37,656 nucleotides of DNA, from assembly GCA_004293365.1 (NCBI GenBank), contig RDYN01000096.1:1-37656 (forward strand), written 5' to 3'. Positions 1 to 9,165 of this stretch are shown here, piece by piece. Numbering within the stretch: the first letter of the stretch is position 1; each line of letters starts with the position of its first letter. The stretch comes from Oscillatoriales cyanobacterium. GTDB lineage: Bacteria > Cyanobacteriota > Cyanobacteriia > Cyanobacteriales > Microcoleaceae. Made by a program: the position numbers and the translations under genes. The notes under the pieces were generated by a model that saw nothing but the letters and a program-made list of their open reading frames with translations, ran no database searches and was not told the DNA's origin.

Positions 1-105
1 GTAAGGCTAACACTGCATAATTTCAGCCCAAAAGCGTTTGGCTTCCAAGTTTTCACAACTGATAAAAAAATCCGACCCACATCTGCGGAATGTGGGATAT
101 AAATC
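1..105. other. Possible edge of an inserted element
   Basis: DUF4276 homology ends abruptly at about position 105, and the remaining bases do not continue that gene in any frame. At 73-98 there is a short hairpin in which CCCACAT and ATGTGGG flank CTGCGGA, a composition typical of insertion-sequence ends. The element would extend beyond the left edge. The identity is an inference. Confidence 0.3.
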
Positions 106-345
106 AATCATAGTTGTGAAAAACACATCCGGGGCTTTCTCTTGCTTCATAAAACGCATGATGTCATTCTTCATCGGCGCATAGTTACGACCGCCACCTC
201 GATGTACCTTACCCTTCTTTTTTGCATGAGCAATCAATATGGGATTGTGCATAAACACTCCATATTGAGCTAACTGCGGTTTGATCGAAGTGTCAGCGAA
301 TGTCTGCTCGGTTTGTCCTTCGGCAAATAGGTAAACACGCGCCAT
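7..345 (-). pseudogene. DUF4276 family protein, C-terminally truncated
   Basis: The start at 345 (MARVYLFAEGQTEQTF) is preferred because the ATG overlaps the TAA of the upstream ATPase gene by one base (TAATG), a classic translational coupling. Residues 1-82 follow the DUF4276 pattern: an early EGQTE acidic motif, a basic KKKGKVHRGGGRNY stretch and a conserved TTMIDLY. After this tyrosine the sequence (PTFRRCGSDFF...) no longer resembles the family, and the protein stops at 112 aa where about 200 is usual. DUF4276 genes are commonly partnered with AAA-type ATPases; a nuclease or defence role is only a suggestion from that context. The new C-terminus probably comes from an inserted element that begins near position 105. 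Confidence 0.7.
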
Positions 346-1448
346 TAATGCGGCCCTCCACCAAAGATATTTTTCTCCCAAATTTCTCCCAGACTATACT
401 CGTCAAGCCAAGCATCTAATTCTGTAGGATTTAGCCTCTTAAATTGCGACTCCTTACCATCTAGGTTCACCGCAATTACATCTTCAGGATCGAAATTATC
501 CAAGAAAGAACTAGATTGAGTGCTAATGAGAATTTGCGTATGGAGTGCAGCCTTGCTAAATAAATCAGCTACAACATTTAGGGCATAGGGATGAAGCCCC
601 AACTCCGGCTCATCAACAACAATGAGTTCTGGCAGTTCATTTTCAGGCTGTAAAAGCAACGTGGCAAGGCAGATGGCACGTAAAGTACCATCGGAAAATT
701 GATGCTATCCAAATACGCGATCGGACTCTTTTGCTCGCCAGTTAAGAATGACTCGATTAGATGCGTCTGGCTCAAGAACAAAGTCATCGAAAAACGGTGC
801 AATCAAACGGATTGTTCCGATAATGCGCTGATAAGTTATACCCTCATTCTCTTTGCGAAACCTCAGAAGTAATGCAGCTAAATTGCCAGCGTCAGACATT
901 AGCCATCGATCGTCGCCAACATAACAAGATTGACGCACGTCTGCTGTAGATGATGTGTCGTGAAAGTGATACACGCGGCAGCGGTTAAGCAAGAAACTCA
1001 GCGTTTTAGCCGTTTGCTTTCCTTCGTTTGCTGATTTGCTAATTTGAGTTTCCTGATGTCCTGCACCCAGTTCGTCAGTTCTTGGGTATGGCCAACCCGT
1101 TTGTAGAAAGCTCAAGGTTTCTTCGGCAAATATCAGCGTATCACCAGCCGCATGAAACAGCCGGATATGGTAGGTATCTACCCCGTTGTCAACTTCAAAT
1201 TCCAGCTTTGCTTCTATCTGGGGCGTTATCTTAGGCCCAAAGTGCAAGAGAGATTGAGCGCGCCCCGACGTGCCAATGTACTGTTGCAAGCGTCCAGCCA
1301 TCATCTCATTAAGCATCTTGAAAAACGAGATAAGATTGCTCTTCCCTGCGCCATTTGCTCCAATCAGAATATTTAGGGGATGCAACTCAATATCTATTGC
1401 CTTAATAGATTTAAACCCATTGAGGGTTAATCTTTTTAGCTTATTCAA
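345..1448 (-). pseudogene. AAA_21/SMC-like ATPase interrupted by an in-frame TAG
   Basis: The upstream part (1448-708) has the Walker A motif GANGAGKSN near residues 30-38. The downstream part has Walker B/signature LIVVDEPELGLHP and a following ISTQSSSFLDNF segment, typical of RecF/SMC-like AAA_21 ATPases. The two parts are in the same reading frame and are separated only by TAG at 707-705; the codons around it read FG-stop-HQFSDGTLRAICLATLLLQPE, which is continuous family sequence. Restored length would be about 367 residues, normal for the family. The start is TTG at 1448, with AGGAG about 8 nt upstream and an in-frame stop before it. Either the gene is inactivated by one substitution, the TAG is read through, or the base is a sequencing error. 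Confidence 0.82.
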
Positions 1449-1633
1449 AAGTCAGTCTCCTAAGTCTGCGATGTTGTGTTTGCTTTTTAGCCTTACTGTC
1501 TAACTATTAATTATACTACTGTTGCGATCTAACACTCCATCGCACTCCCTGACCGCATACCCACTTTGTTTCTCAAACCCAATTCCAGATTACTTGAGAA
1601 CCAAAGTTTCCCGGATTTGTCTATCAACAAAAA

Positions 1634-1680
1634 CAGAAAACCCCCAAACCCTATTTCTAAAAAGGTTTGGGGGTTTTCTG
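1634..1680 (-). terminator. Intrinsic terminator after ndhD1
   Basis: A perfect 17-bp inverted repeat (1634-1650 with 1664-1680) has a 13-nt loop and lies 18 bases after the ndhD1 stop. The stem core is five G:C pairs flanked by AAAA/TTTT. It is suited to terminate ndhD1 and, because it is symmetrical, transcription from the other side too. Confidence 0.85.
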
Positions 1681-1697
1681 CCTAAATTCAGTTCAAA

Positions 1698-3284
1698 TTA
1701 GAACTTGCTCGGCTCGATCGCCGGAGCACGCAGAGACACCGTTTTATCAGCAGCAGCCTTAGCCACCAGCGACGGCACAGAATCCCGCAACTTTGCAGTC
1801 AACTGTGCAGTAGTCGCATCGTAAACCTGAGTCAGAATTTTCGGATACAAGCCAATGCCAATAATCGGCACTAACAAAGCCGCAATAATAAACACTTCTC
1901 GCGGTTCAGCATCCACTAACTCTTCGTGTTCCGCCAACTCTTTATTTTCCGGGCCGTAGAAGATTTCCCGCAGCATCGACAGCAGATAAATCGGAGTCAA
2001 AATTACGCCGACAGCAGCCAGAAATACCACGCAAACCTTAAACACCGGATTGTAAGCATCGCTGGTTGCAAAGCCTACAAATACCATCAATTCTGCGACA
2101 AAACCGCTCATTCCCGGCAAGGCCAAAGAAGCCATAGAGCAAGCAGTCCACATGGCGAAAACCTTCCGCATTTTCTTGCCGACTCCGCCCATTTCGTCGA
2201 GCATGAGCGTGTGCGTGCGATCGTAAGTGCAGCCTACCATGAAGAACAAACTGGCCCCGATCAAACCGTGGGAAACCATTTGCAGCATGGCGCCGCTAGT
2301 TCCCAAATCGGTAAAGGAAGCTATCCCAATCAGCACAAACCCCATGTGGGAAATTGAAGAATAGGCAATTTTGCGTTTCAAATTGCGCTGAGCAAAGGAG
2401 GTTAAGGCGGCGTAAACAATGTTAACTACACCCAAAATTACTAAGATGGGTGCGAAAATAGCGTGAGCGTCGGGGAGCATTCCCGCATTCATCCGCAGCA
2501 AGGCGTAGCCGCCCATTTTTAGCAGAATTCCTGCTAGCAACATATGGGCGGGTGCGGTTGCTTCGCCGTGGGCGTCAGGGAGCCAAGTGTGGAGGGGAAA
2601 AATTGGCAGTTTGACGCCGTAGGCTATTAAGAATCCTGTGTACAGGAGCAATTCTACATTGGGCGCGAATTCTTTGGCTGCGATCGCCCGCATATCGAAA
2701 GTCACCGTATCGCCGTAAAACGCCATCGTCAGCGCCCCAACCAAAATAAACAGCGAACCGCCTGCGGTGTACAGGATAAACTTAGTTGCTGCGTAGAGGC
2801 GCTTCTTGCCGCCCCAGATTGACAAAATCAGGTAAATCGGGACTAATTCCAGTTCCCAAACCAGGAAAAACAGCAACATATCCTGTACGGCAAAAACTGC
2901 GATTTGGCCGCCGTACATTGTCAGCATCAAAAAGTAAAATAGCTTTGGTTTAAATGTGACAGGCCAAGCTGCTAAAGTAGCCAGGGTAGTAATAAAACCT
3001 GTCAGCAAAATCAACGGCATTGACAAACCGTCAGCACCAACTGACCAATTTAAATCGAGTTGCTGCACCCAAGTATAACTTTCTACCAGTTGCAAGTCTG
3101 GATTGCTGAAGTCGTACTGAGTGCAAAAAGCGTAAACAAGCAGGGCAAAATCGAGCAAACCCACAATTAGTGCATACCACCGCACCGTCTTGCCATCCTT
3201 ATCGGGAATCAAAGGAATTAGCAGGGACGCAGCAATGGGAAACAGAATTGTTGTTGTTAACCACGGAAAATTAGCTGTATCCAT
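1698..3284 (-). CDS. ndhD1: NAD(P)H-quinone oxidoreductase chain 4 (NdhD1)
   Basis: A 528-aa polytopic membrane protein of the proton-pumping antiporter-like family. It is a subunit of the thylakoid NDH-1 complex used in respiration and cyclic electron flow around photosystem I. Visible family features are an N-terminal hydrophobic segment, [18 protein letters not shown] near residue 145, the conserved [29 protein letters not shown] segment near 224-252 with its transport-helix lysine and histidines, and [14 protein letters not shown] near 305. Length is normal. It is downstream of ndhF1 on the same strand, the usual ndhF1-ndhD1 pairing of cyanobacteria, but a 540-base spacer with fold-back repeats separates them. 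A strong terminator follows. The D1 assignment rests on pairing with ndhF1 rather than on a phylogeny. Confidence 0.95.
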   Translation of the reverse strand: MDTANFPWLTTTILFPIAASLLIPLIPDKDGKTVRWYALIVGLLDFALLVYAFCTQYDFSNPDLQLVESYTWVQQLDLNWSVGADGLSMPLILLTGFITTLATLAAWPVTFKPKLFYFLMLTMYGGQIAVFAVQDMLLFFLVWELELVPIYLILSIWGGKKRLYAATKFILYTAGGSLFILVGALTMAFYGDTVTFDMRAIAAKEFAPNVELLLYTGFLIAYGVKLPIFPLHTWLPDAHGEATAPAHMLLAGILLKMGGYALLRMNAGMLPDAHAIFAPILVILGVVNIVYAALTSFAQRNLKRKIAYSSISHMGFVLIGIASFTDLGTSGAMLQMVSHGLIGASLFFMVGCTYDRTHTLMLDEMGGVGKKMRKVFAMWTACSMASLALPGMSGFVAELMVFVGFATSDAYNPVFKVCVVFLAAVGVILTPIYLLSMLREIFYGPENKELAEHEELVDAEPREVFIIAALLVPIIGIGLYPKILTQVYDATTAQLTAKLRDSVPSLVAKAAADKTVSLRAPAIEPSKF

Positions 3285-3498
3285 TGCGTTTTAAAATTAT
3301 CCATCAACTATTAGGTTTAAACATATTTTGACGATTTTGGTCTAAATTTTATACTTTCTTTATACGAAACAATTCTTTTTGTAATGTTTGCGACGATTTG
3401 TGCGATCGCACGATTTGAGTTTAATGCAAAATTTATTTCTATTTGCTAATTGTCAATTCTGAGTTATTGAGCTAATACTATTGCTTAAAATATTACTC

Positions 3499-3569
3499 GT
3501 TACCAGGCTGAAGCCTGGTAACGCAGATCCGGAGGCTCTGCCTCCTTTTCAAGAGCGAGGCAGAGCCTC
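3499..3569. repeat. Cluster of short palindromes
   Basis: Three hairpins follow each other: an 11-bp stem GTTACCAGGCT/AGCCTGGTAAC at 3499-3522 with a two-base loop, GGAGGC/GCCTCC at 3531-3545, and GAGGC/GCCTC around 3556-3568. They lie in the ndhF1-ndhD1 spacer. Similar GGCTCTGCCTCC-type palindromes are known as dispersed repeats in filamentous cyanobacteria. No gene is seen in 3285-3824. Confidence 0.7.
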
Positions 3570-3611
3570 TAAATATCGGTTCCTTTCGCAGAGCCGGGGA
3601 ACCAGGAAGGC

Positions 3612-3798
3612 GTGTAAACAATCGCCTGAAAACCTTTGTATCTCTCGTCGATCGCTGAGGCCAGATCCCCCCTATCCCCCCTTAACAAGGGGGGGACAAG
3701 AGCCTGCTCAAAGTCCCCCTTCTTAAGGGGGATTTAGGGGGATCAGACCTCGGCAGTAAACGAGAAAGACAAAAGGTTTCAGGCGATTGTTGACACCC
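3612..3798. repeat. Fold-back (MITE-like) element, ~187 bp
   Basis: The arms 3612-3705 and 3708-3798 are imperfect reverse complements. The outer part pairs GTGTAAACAATCGCCTG with CAGGCGATTGTTGACAC; the inner part pairs CCCCC tracts with GGGGG tracts around TTAAG. The whole segment folds on itself. The right half recurs at 35342-35515, showing a dispersed family. No open reading frame worth calling is inside. Confidence 0.75.
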
Positions 3799-3824
3799 AT
3801 AGGCATTGCCGTTTTCCGATCGAT

Positions 3825-5870
3825 TTAACCGACTCCAGAAACGATCGCAAAACCCAGAACTGCGACAAACACAATCAGGGCGTAAAATTGAGCGCGACCG
3901 TTTTCAATGTATTTCAAGGCTTCGCCTGTTACCAGGGTGAGAAACCCTGTCAGGTTGACGACACCATCGACAACGCGCAAATCAACTTCCATGACTTGCC
4001 GCGCTAAACGGCGGCTGCCCTTAACGAAGAGAACTTCGTTGATATCGTCGAGATACCACTTGTTGAGGGAGAATTCGTAGAGCGGTTTGATTTTTTGGGC
4101 GATCGCGCCTGCATCGATTTTCCGGCTCAAATACATCAGAGAAGCCAAAGTAATGCCCAACAAGGCAATACCTACAGAACTTCCGCCCATGATTAGAAAT
4201 TCCGTCAAATCGAACTCGGCGGCGTGTTCCAAAACTTCTTCCAGAGACTCCCCAGGCGCGCGCACAAACTGCTCGAAATAATTGGCAAACGGCGTACCGA
4301 GAAAACCGATAAACACAGAAGGTACTGCCAGCAACACTAACGGCAGAGCCATTGTCAGAGGAGATTCGTGAGGGAAATGGTCGTGTGCGTCGTGACTTTC
4401 GCCAGTGGATGCCAATTCCTTAACGTTCATCGCCCCAGGGCCGAAAACCAAACCCGGTTGGAGAAGTTGTTGCTTGATGGCGTTGTTATTGCCCCGGAAT
4501 TCGCCCTCAAAGGTGCTGAAATACATCCGGAACATATAAAACGCTGTCATCCCCGCAGTTACCCAGCTCACAGCCCACAGTGCGGGATTTGCTTGGAAAG
4601 CTTGGGCGAGGATTTCGTCTTTTGACCAAAAACCTGCAAAGGGCGGAATGCCGCAGATTGCTAAATTGCCGATTAAAAAGCAAGTAGCGGTAATCGGCAT
4701 ATATTTCCGCAAGCCGCCCATGACTCTCATGTCTTGAGCGAGGGCGGGGTTGTGCCCGACGACATCTTCCATGCCGTGAATGACTGAACCCGAACACAGG
4801 AACAGCATTGCTTTGAAGTAAGCGTGGGTCATTAGGTGGAAGAGTCCGGCACTGTAGGCGCCGATTCCCATTGCCATTACCATGTAGCCCAATTGGGAGA
4901 TGGTGGAGTAGGCGAGGCCTTTTTTGATGTCATTTTGGGTAATTGCGATCGACGCACCCAGAAATGCTGTAAAACAGCCGGTGCAGGCGATCAAATTCAT
5001 GACTGCCGGCAGCCCTTCAAACACTGGGTACATCCGAGCGATCAGGAAGACGCCGGCGGCTACCATCGTGGCGGCGTGGATCAGAGCTGAAATTGGTGTG
5101 GGGCCTTCCATGGCGTCTGGGAGCCAGACGTGGAGGGGGAATTGAGCGGATTTGGCTGCTGGGCCCAAGAAGATCAGGACTCCGAAGATTGTCGCTAGAG
5201 TTGCGCTCAAAGCACCGGATTCGACTAGGGAGTGCAGGCGTTCGCCCATTACTTCAAATTCAAAGCTACCGGTGGCCCAGTAAATGCCGAGGATGCCCAG
5301 CAGGAGGCCGAAGTCGCCGACGCGGTTGGTGACGAAGGCTTTTTGGCAGGCGTCTGCTGCTGGTTTGCGATCGTACCAAAATCCGACTAGCAGGTACGAA
5401 CACATACCTACCAGTTCCCAGAAAATGTAAATCTGAACGATGTTCGGGCTGATTACTAGACCTAGCATTGAGGCGCTGAAGATGCTCAGGTAGGCGTAAA
5501 ATCGCACGTACCCGTCATCGTGTGCCATGTAGCCGTCGGTGTAAATCATCACCAAAAAGGCGACCGTGGTGACGATCGCCAGCATTACCGACGTGAGGGG
5601 GTCGATGATATAGCCCATGTTCAGCGAGAAGTCCCCAGCAGAGGCCCACTGAATGGTTCGGGTGTAGGGTGCGTGGCCCTGTAGTTGACTCCACAGCAAT
5701 GCGAAAGACATTACCGCTGACCCTCCGAGGGTCGAAAGGATTAAAATCGCATTCGCTTGTCGGAGTTTGTTGGTTGCCTGGTTAAAGGTGATTAAGCCTA
5801 AACCTACTAGCATTGCGCCTGCCAGCGGCAGGACTGGAATCAGCCAAGCGTATTGATAAAGCAGTTCCAT
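3825..5870 (-). CDS. ndhF1: NAD(P)H-quinone oxidoreductase chain 5 (NdhF1)
   Basis: A 681-aa polytopic membrane protein, the distal proton-pumping subunit of thylakoid NDH-1. Diagnostic segments are GYIIDPLTSVMLAIVTTV (near residues 86-103), IFWELVGMCSYLLVGFW (near 149-165), the antiporter signature FPLHVWLPDAMEGPTPISALIHAATMVAAG (near 243-272), and the long C-terminal region with an amphipathic lateral helix and final transmembrane segment expected for this subunit. The start is the first ATG and gives the normal MELLYQYAWLIPVLPL terminus. It lies upstream of ndhD1 on the same strand. Upstream genes in the same direction (trx-like, nnrU-like) are 551 bases away, so it probably has its own promoter. 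Confidence 0.96.
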   Translation of the reverse strand: MELLYQYAWLIPVLPLAGAMLVGLGLITFNQATNKLRQANAILILSTLGGSAVMSFALLWSQLQGHAPYTRTIQWASAGDFSLNMGYIIDPLTSVMLAIVTTVAFLVMIYTDGYMAHDDGYVRFYAYLSIFSASMLGLVISPNIVQIYIFWELVGMCSYLLVGFWYDRKPAADACQKAFVTNRVGDFGLLLGILGIYWATGSFEFEVMGERLHSLVESGALSATLATIFGVLIFLGPAAKSAQFPLHVWLPDAMEGPTPISALIHAATMVAAGVFLIARMYPVFEGLPAVMNLIACTGCFTAFLGASIAITQNDIKKGLAYSTISQLGYMVMAMGIGAYSAGLFHLMTHAYFKAMLFLCSGSVIHGMEDVVGHNPALAQDMRVMGGLRKYMPITATCFLIGNLAICGIPPFAGFWSKDEILAQAFQANPALWAVSWVTAGMTAFYMFRMYFSTFEGEFRGNNNAIKQQLLQPGLVFGPGAMNVKELASTGESHDAHDHFPHESPLTMALPLVLLAVPSVFIGFLGTPFANYFEQFVRAPGESLEEVLEHAAEFDLTEFLIMGGSSVGIALLGITLASLMYLSRKIDAGAIAQKIKPLYEFSLNKWYLDDINEVLFVKGSRRLARQVMEVDLRVVDGVVNLTGFLTLVTGEALKYIENGRAQFYALIVFVAVLGFAIVSGVG

Positions 5871-5997
5871 GACTGATAGGTAGTTTAAAGTTTCTACTAG
5901 ATATTGCCAAAACTGTTAACAATTGTGACACACGCCTGCGCGACTGGGCAGAAATACTTGTTCTAATTCTCAAGATCGGACGGCGGTTGAAACCGCT

Positions 5998-6076
5998 TTT
6001 GACCTTGAACTCGAATGTAGCGAAGCGCCCGTCATAAGCGCTTGGAGTGGCATTCGCCTACGAGTTCAAGGTCAAA
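5998..6076. repeat. Fold-back element with 16-bp perfect arms
   Basis: TTTGACCTTGAACTCG at 5998-6013 is the exact reverse complement of 6061-6076, with partially paired inner flanks (GAATG/CATTC, AAGCGC/GCGCTT). It is a short imperfect cruciform in the 551-base spacer upstream of ndhF1. No other gene is seen in that spacer. Confidence 0.75.
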
Positions 6077-6272
6077 CTACAAAAACGAAGTCTGCTTTCG
6101 GGCCCACTGAATAAAATTACGTAAAACGTAATTTTAACTGCCCCCTCGGAAACCCGCTCCCGTTGGGTGAAAGTTTGTATAGACGCGGTTTCAACCGCTC
6201 AATCTTATTTAAATCTATGGCAAAAGATAGATTGACAAATCTCCAAATTTTGGATACAGCATAGGAATAAAT

Positions 6273-6336
6273 AAACCGGGTTTTTCCACCAATACCCTCG
6301 CGCTCGATGCGGTATTTTCGTAAAAAAACCCGGTTT
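6273..6336. repeat. Cruciform with AAACCGGGTTTTT arms
   Basis: 13-bp arms at 6273-6285 and 6324-6336 are exact reverse complements. An inner AATACC/GGTATT pair extends the stem. Similar CCCGGTTT hairpins occur at 35705-35735, so this is a dispersed motif. It lies between the thioredoxin-like gene and ndhF1 and could act as a terminator for the former. Confidence 0.7.
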
Positions 6337-6421
6337 CTGCCTTTATTTAGGTGTCGGGTTGCCGATCGAATGGCCAATTCCCGAATTCCTTGTTTCCTCA
6401 GGGCGAAATGCCTTGGAATTG

Positions 6422-6799
6422 TTACCTGTTCAATGCTTCCTGAGGTTGCAGGCGTTGAGTTTGGGGAGAATTCGGAGCGGCGAGCATCCAGGAATCCAGA
6501 GTCCGCCGCAGTTCCTCGCGGCCTTGATACTGTTCAAATCTAAATAGAACTCGATCGCCCTCAAATAAAATCAGTGTGGGCAGACTTGTCAGCCGGTAAG
6601 TGTTGGCCAACTTCAAACTTTGATCGGCATTCACCCCTAGGAGCTTGACTTTTCCTGCCCACTGTGCCTCAAAAGTCGCAAGCGTGGGGTCGATAGCACG
6701 GCACAAACCGCACCAAGGCGCCCAAAAGTGAACTAAAACGGGGGTAGAGGCTTGAAACACCTCTTGTGCAAAAGTGCGTTCGCTAACCGACAACACCAT
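6422..6799 (-). CDS. Thioredoxin-family protein (WCGLC active site)
   Basis: A 125-aa soluble thioredoxin fold. The redox motif FWAPWCGLCR places cysteines at residues 30 and 33; the middle pair GL differs from the GP of classical TrxA, so redox potential and partners may differ. The cis-proline loop is visible as LTSLPTLILF. A C-terminal extension of about 20 polar residues (APNSPQTQRLQPQEALNR) follows the normal fold. It is 45 bases downstream of the NnrU-family gene on the same strand, which suggests co-transcription. It is a likely disulfide reductase, with target unknown. Confidence 0.88.
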   Translation of the reverse strand: MVLSVSERTFAQEVFQASTPVLVHFWAPWCGLCRAIDPTLATFEAQWAGKVKLLGVNADQSLKLANTYRLTSLPTLILFEGDRVLFRFEQYQGREELRRTLDSWMLAAPNSPQTQRLQPQEALNR

Positions 6800-6844
6800 G
6801 ATCCCTCAAAATTTAATAATTTTTTTTCTATCCTAGGGATCATG

Positions 6845-7558
6845 CTACCAGTATATGTTCGCAGTGACACGCATCAGAAAAGGATGAATTTTCCACAGCA
6901 GGCCTGTAAAAATGACTACGCCTAGGTAGGAAGGGCGCAAAAACTCAAGCAAATCAAGGGTTTGACGCTTTTGCAGGATTGCCAAAAATGGAATAATTGA
7001 AGTTTGAGATTTGATGGTTTCAAAGGATTCGCCAAAACGAGCCCGCAGCCGGCTGTCGCCGTGCCAGACTCCGAATAGGTGGTGAAGTACCAAACCGATG
7101 GAAGTGACGAGGGTAAAGCTAGTGCCAATCCACAGGGTGTGGGCCACGCACCAAATCACCTGTCCCACCATTTGCGGGTGACGGGTGATGCGGATGATGC
7201 CGGCTTGGTAGAGGTGAACTTCCGGCTTTTGGATGGCGGCAATTTCTAGGAGGTTGAAGGTTGCTGGGTACAGAAACAGAAAGGAAATTGCTGACAGTAT
7301 CCAAACTGCGGGTTTAACTCCGGGCACGCCCTGTACTTGCCAAAGCTGCACGCCGTCGTAGCGGTGGTTGAAAAAGTAGACAACCAAAATCACGGCTAGC
7401 GGCAAACTGACAAGGGCAAATAAAACGCGGTAAAGTCTCGCCCCGATCAGCTTTTCACCTTTGGGGCGGAGGGCTGCTAAACCGCTGTGGGCGATCGCAA
7501 AACCAAATAAAAGTCCGAGAATAACTAAGTGGGAGTCAAGCGCTAAGTCGATCGTCAT
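6845..7558 (-). CDS. NnrU-family integral membrane protein, possibly 15-cis-zeta-carotene isomerase
   Basis: A 237-aa polytopic protein with about six hydrophobic segments and the family motif RITRHPQMVGQVIWCVAHTLWIG, in which histidines are potential haem or metal ligands. The NnrU family includes the plant carotenoid isomerase Z-ISO, and cyanobacterial members have been linked to that reaction, isomerisation of the central 15-cis bond of zeta-carotene. Assignment here is family level; the carotenoid role is inference. It is divergent from rbcR (272-base spacer) and probably co-transcribed with the downstream thioredoxin-like gene. Confidence 0.8.
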   Translation of the reverse strand: MTIDLALDSHLVILGLLFGFAIAHSGLAALRPKGEKLIGARLYRVLFALVSLPLAVILVVYFFNHRYDGVQLWQVQGVPGVKPAVWILSAISFLFLYPATFNLLEIAAIQKPEVHLYQAGIIRITRHPQMVGQVIWCVAHTLWIGTSFTLVTSIGLVLHHLFGVWHGDSRLRARFGESFETIKSQTSIIPFLAILQKRQTLDLLEFLRPSYLGVVIFTGLLWKIHPFLMRVTANIYW

Positions 7559-7631
7559 TGCAAATATTAAGAAAAGTTATTGATTGTCTGCCAAATTGTG
7601 TCACAAAGTATCTATAGGAGCATTCAGCGGT

Positions 7632-7826
7632 TATCAGTCATCAGTCATCAGTCATTAGTCATCAGTCATCAGTCATTAGCGCTCGGCCAAATCGCAGCTA
7701 CAGACAAATGAAAACTGCTTTCTTGACAACTGCCCACTGCCCACTGCCCACTGCTTTCTTGACAATTGCCCGCTACCCACTGCCAACGGATAACGGACAA
7801 CTGACAACTGACAACTGACAATTTAG
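7632..7826. repeat. Heptanucleotide-type short tandem repeats in the rbcR spacer
   Basis: ATCAGTC/ATTAGTC heptamers repeat at 7632-7679, ACTGCCC units at 7728-7752, and ACAACTG units at 7797-7820. They occupy most of the divergent nnrU-like/rbcR promoter region and end about 10 bases before the rbcR start codon, so rbcR regulation must work around them. Confidence 0.8.
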
Positions 7827-7830
7827 ATAT

Positions 7831-8835
7831 ATGTCTGACCTTCCTTTCACTTTAGACCAGTTACGCATTCTCAAGGCGATCGCCTCTGAAGGAAGCTTCA
7901 AACGCGCCGCCGACAGCCTCTACGTATCCCAGCCAGCAGTTAGCTTGCAAGTGCAGAACCTAGAGAGACAGTTGGACGTGCCGCTGTTCGATCGGGGGGG
8001 GCGGCGGGCTCAACTCACCGAAGCCGGACACCTGCTGCTGAGTTACGGCGAGAAAATTTTATCGCTTTGTCAAGAAACTTGTCGAGCTCTCGAAGACTTG
8101 CAAAATCTCCAAGGCGGTACTTTGATCGTCGGCGCTTCTCAAACCACGGGGACATACTTGCTACCCCGAATGATTGGGATGTTTCGGCAAAAGTACCCGG
8201 ATGTAGCGGTACAGCTTCACGTACATTCCACCCGCCGCACGGCGTGGAGTGTGGCCAACGGGCAAATCGATTTAGCAATTGTTGGCGGAGAAATTCCTAC
8301 CGAACTTGTAGAAGCTTTAGAAATTGTTCCTTACGCTGAGGACGAACTGGCTCTGATTCTCCCTCCGTCTCACCCGATGGTACAACAAGAAAGCATCGAA
8401 AAAGAAGACCTTTACAAATTGCAGTTTATTTCCTTGGATTCGCAGTCTACTATCCGCAAAGTCATAGATCAGGTGCTGACTCGCTGCGGCATTGACACGC
8501 GCCGCCTGAAAATCGAGATGGAACTAAATTCGATCGAAGCCATTAAAAATGCCGTTCAGGCGGGGCTGGGCGCTGCTTTTGTGTCGGTTTCGGCGATCGA
8601 AAAAGAGTTGATGATGGGTGTCTTGCACAAATCTCAAATGGACGAAGTTTTAGTAACTAGGATTTTATCGCTGATTTACAACCCCAACCGCTACCGTTCT
8701 AAAGCAGCAGAGGCTTTCAGCAATGAAATTTTGCCTTCCTTCGCTACTTATTCGAGTACCCATGATAAGAAAGAACCTTCGGTCATGGATTTGGGACTGA
8801 TAGAAATAGCAACTCCCAACTCAGGGGTAAGTTGA
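7831..8835 (+). CDS. rbcR: LysR-type transcriptional regulator RbcR
   Basis: A 334-aa LysR-family activator of the cyanobacterial/plastid (Ycf30) RbcR group, which controls RuBisCO and other carbon-fixation genes. The N-terminal winged helix-turn-helix is clear: [18 protein letters not shown], then [20 protein letters not shown] near residues 27-46 and [15 protein letters not shown]. The effector domain has the conserved [17 protein letters not shown] (from about residue 98) and [22 protein letters not shown]. The C-terminal tail after about residue 305 is less conserved. ATG at 7831 gives the standard [11 protein letters not shown] terminus. There is no obvious Shine-Dalgarno because tandem repeats abut the start. 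Confidence 0.93.
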   Translation: MSDLPFTLDQLRILKAIASEGSFKRAADSLYVSQPAVSLQVQNLERQLDVPLFDRGGRRAQLTEAGHLLLSYGEKILSLCQETCRALEDLQNLQGGTLIVGASQTTGTYLLPRMIGMFRQKYPDVAVQLHVHSTRRTAWSVANGQIDLAIVGGEIPTELVEALEIVPYAEDELALILPPSHPMVQQESIEKEDLYKLQFISLDSQSTIRKVIDQVLTRCGIDTRRLKIEMELNSIEAIKNAVQAGLGAAFVSVSAIEKELMMGVLHKSQMDEVLVTRILSLIYNPNRYRSKAAEAFSNEILPSFATYSSTHDKKEPSVMDLGLIEIATPNSGVS

Positions 8836-9071
8836 TTTATTAAGTTGCTCGCATTCAGCAGTTCGCGCGTAGTTTAGAAGTTAAAATCTGGTTTCAAAAC
8901 CCCTGGAAAAATCAATAAATTGGGAATTGAAAATGGGGAATCTGGAATCGGCAATTGGCTTTTTTGATACCAAAACCTAATACCAAAACTAGATAAAGAG
9001 GGTAAAATAAACTGGGATTGGTATTAAAAACTTTAACCGCCTAGAATTAGGAATTAAATTAATTACAATTC

Positions 9072-9152
9072 CCAATTACAATTCCCAATGCCCGATGCCC
9101 TGTTTGGCCAATGCCCAATGCCCATGCCCAATGCCCAATGCCCAATGACCAA
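9072..9152. repeat. CAATGCC tandem repeat upstream of the kinase gene
   Basis: Repeats built on CCCAATG/CCAATGC run over 9072-9152, interrupted once. The remainder of the 330-base spacer 8836-9165 is AT-rich with no recognisable gene. The repeat reaches to within 15 bases of the kinase start. Confidence 0.75.
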
Positions 9153-9165
9153 TTAGCAAACAAAA

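Noticed and set aside
3481..3726. 81-aa open frame in the ndhF1-ndhD1 spacer
   Set aside because: It is entirely made of palindromes and the fold-back element; codons reflect the repeat, not a protein.
6117..6377. 86-aa open frame on the minus strand upstream of ndhF1
   Set aside because: It runs through the AAACCGGGTTTTT cruciform and other repeats, has no ribosome binding site and a low-complexity basic composition.
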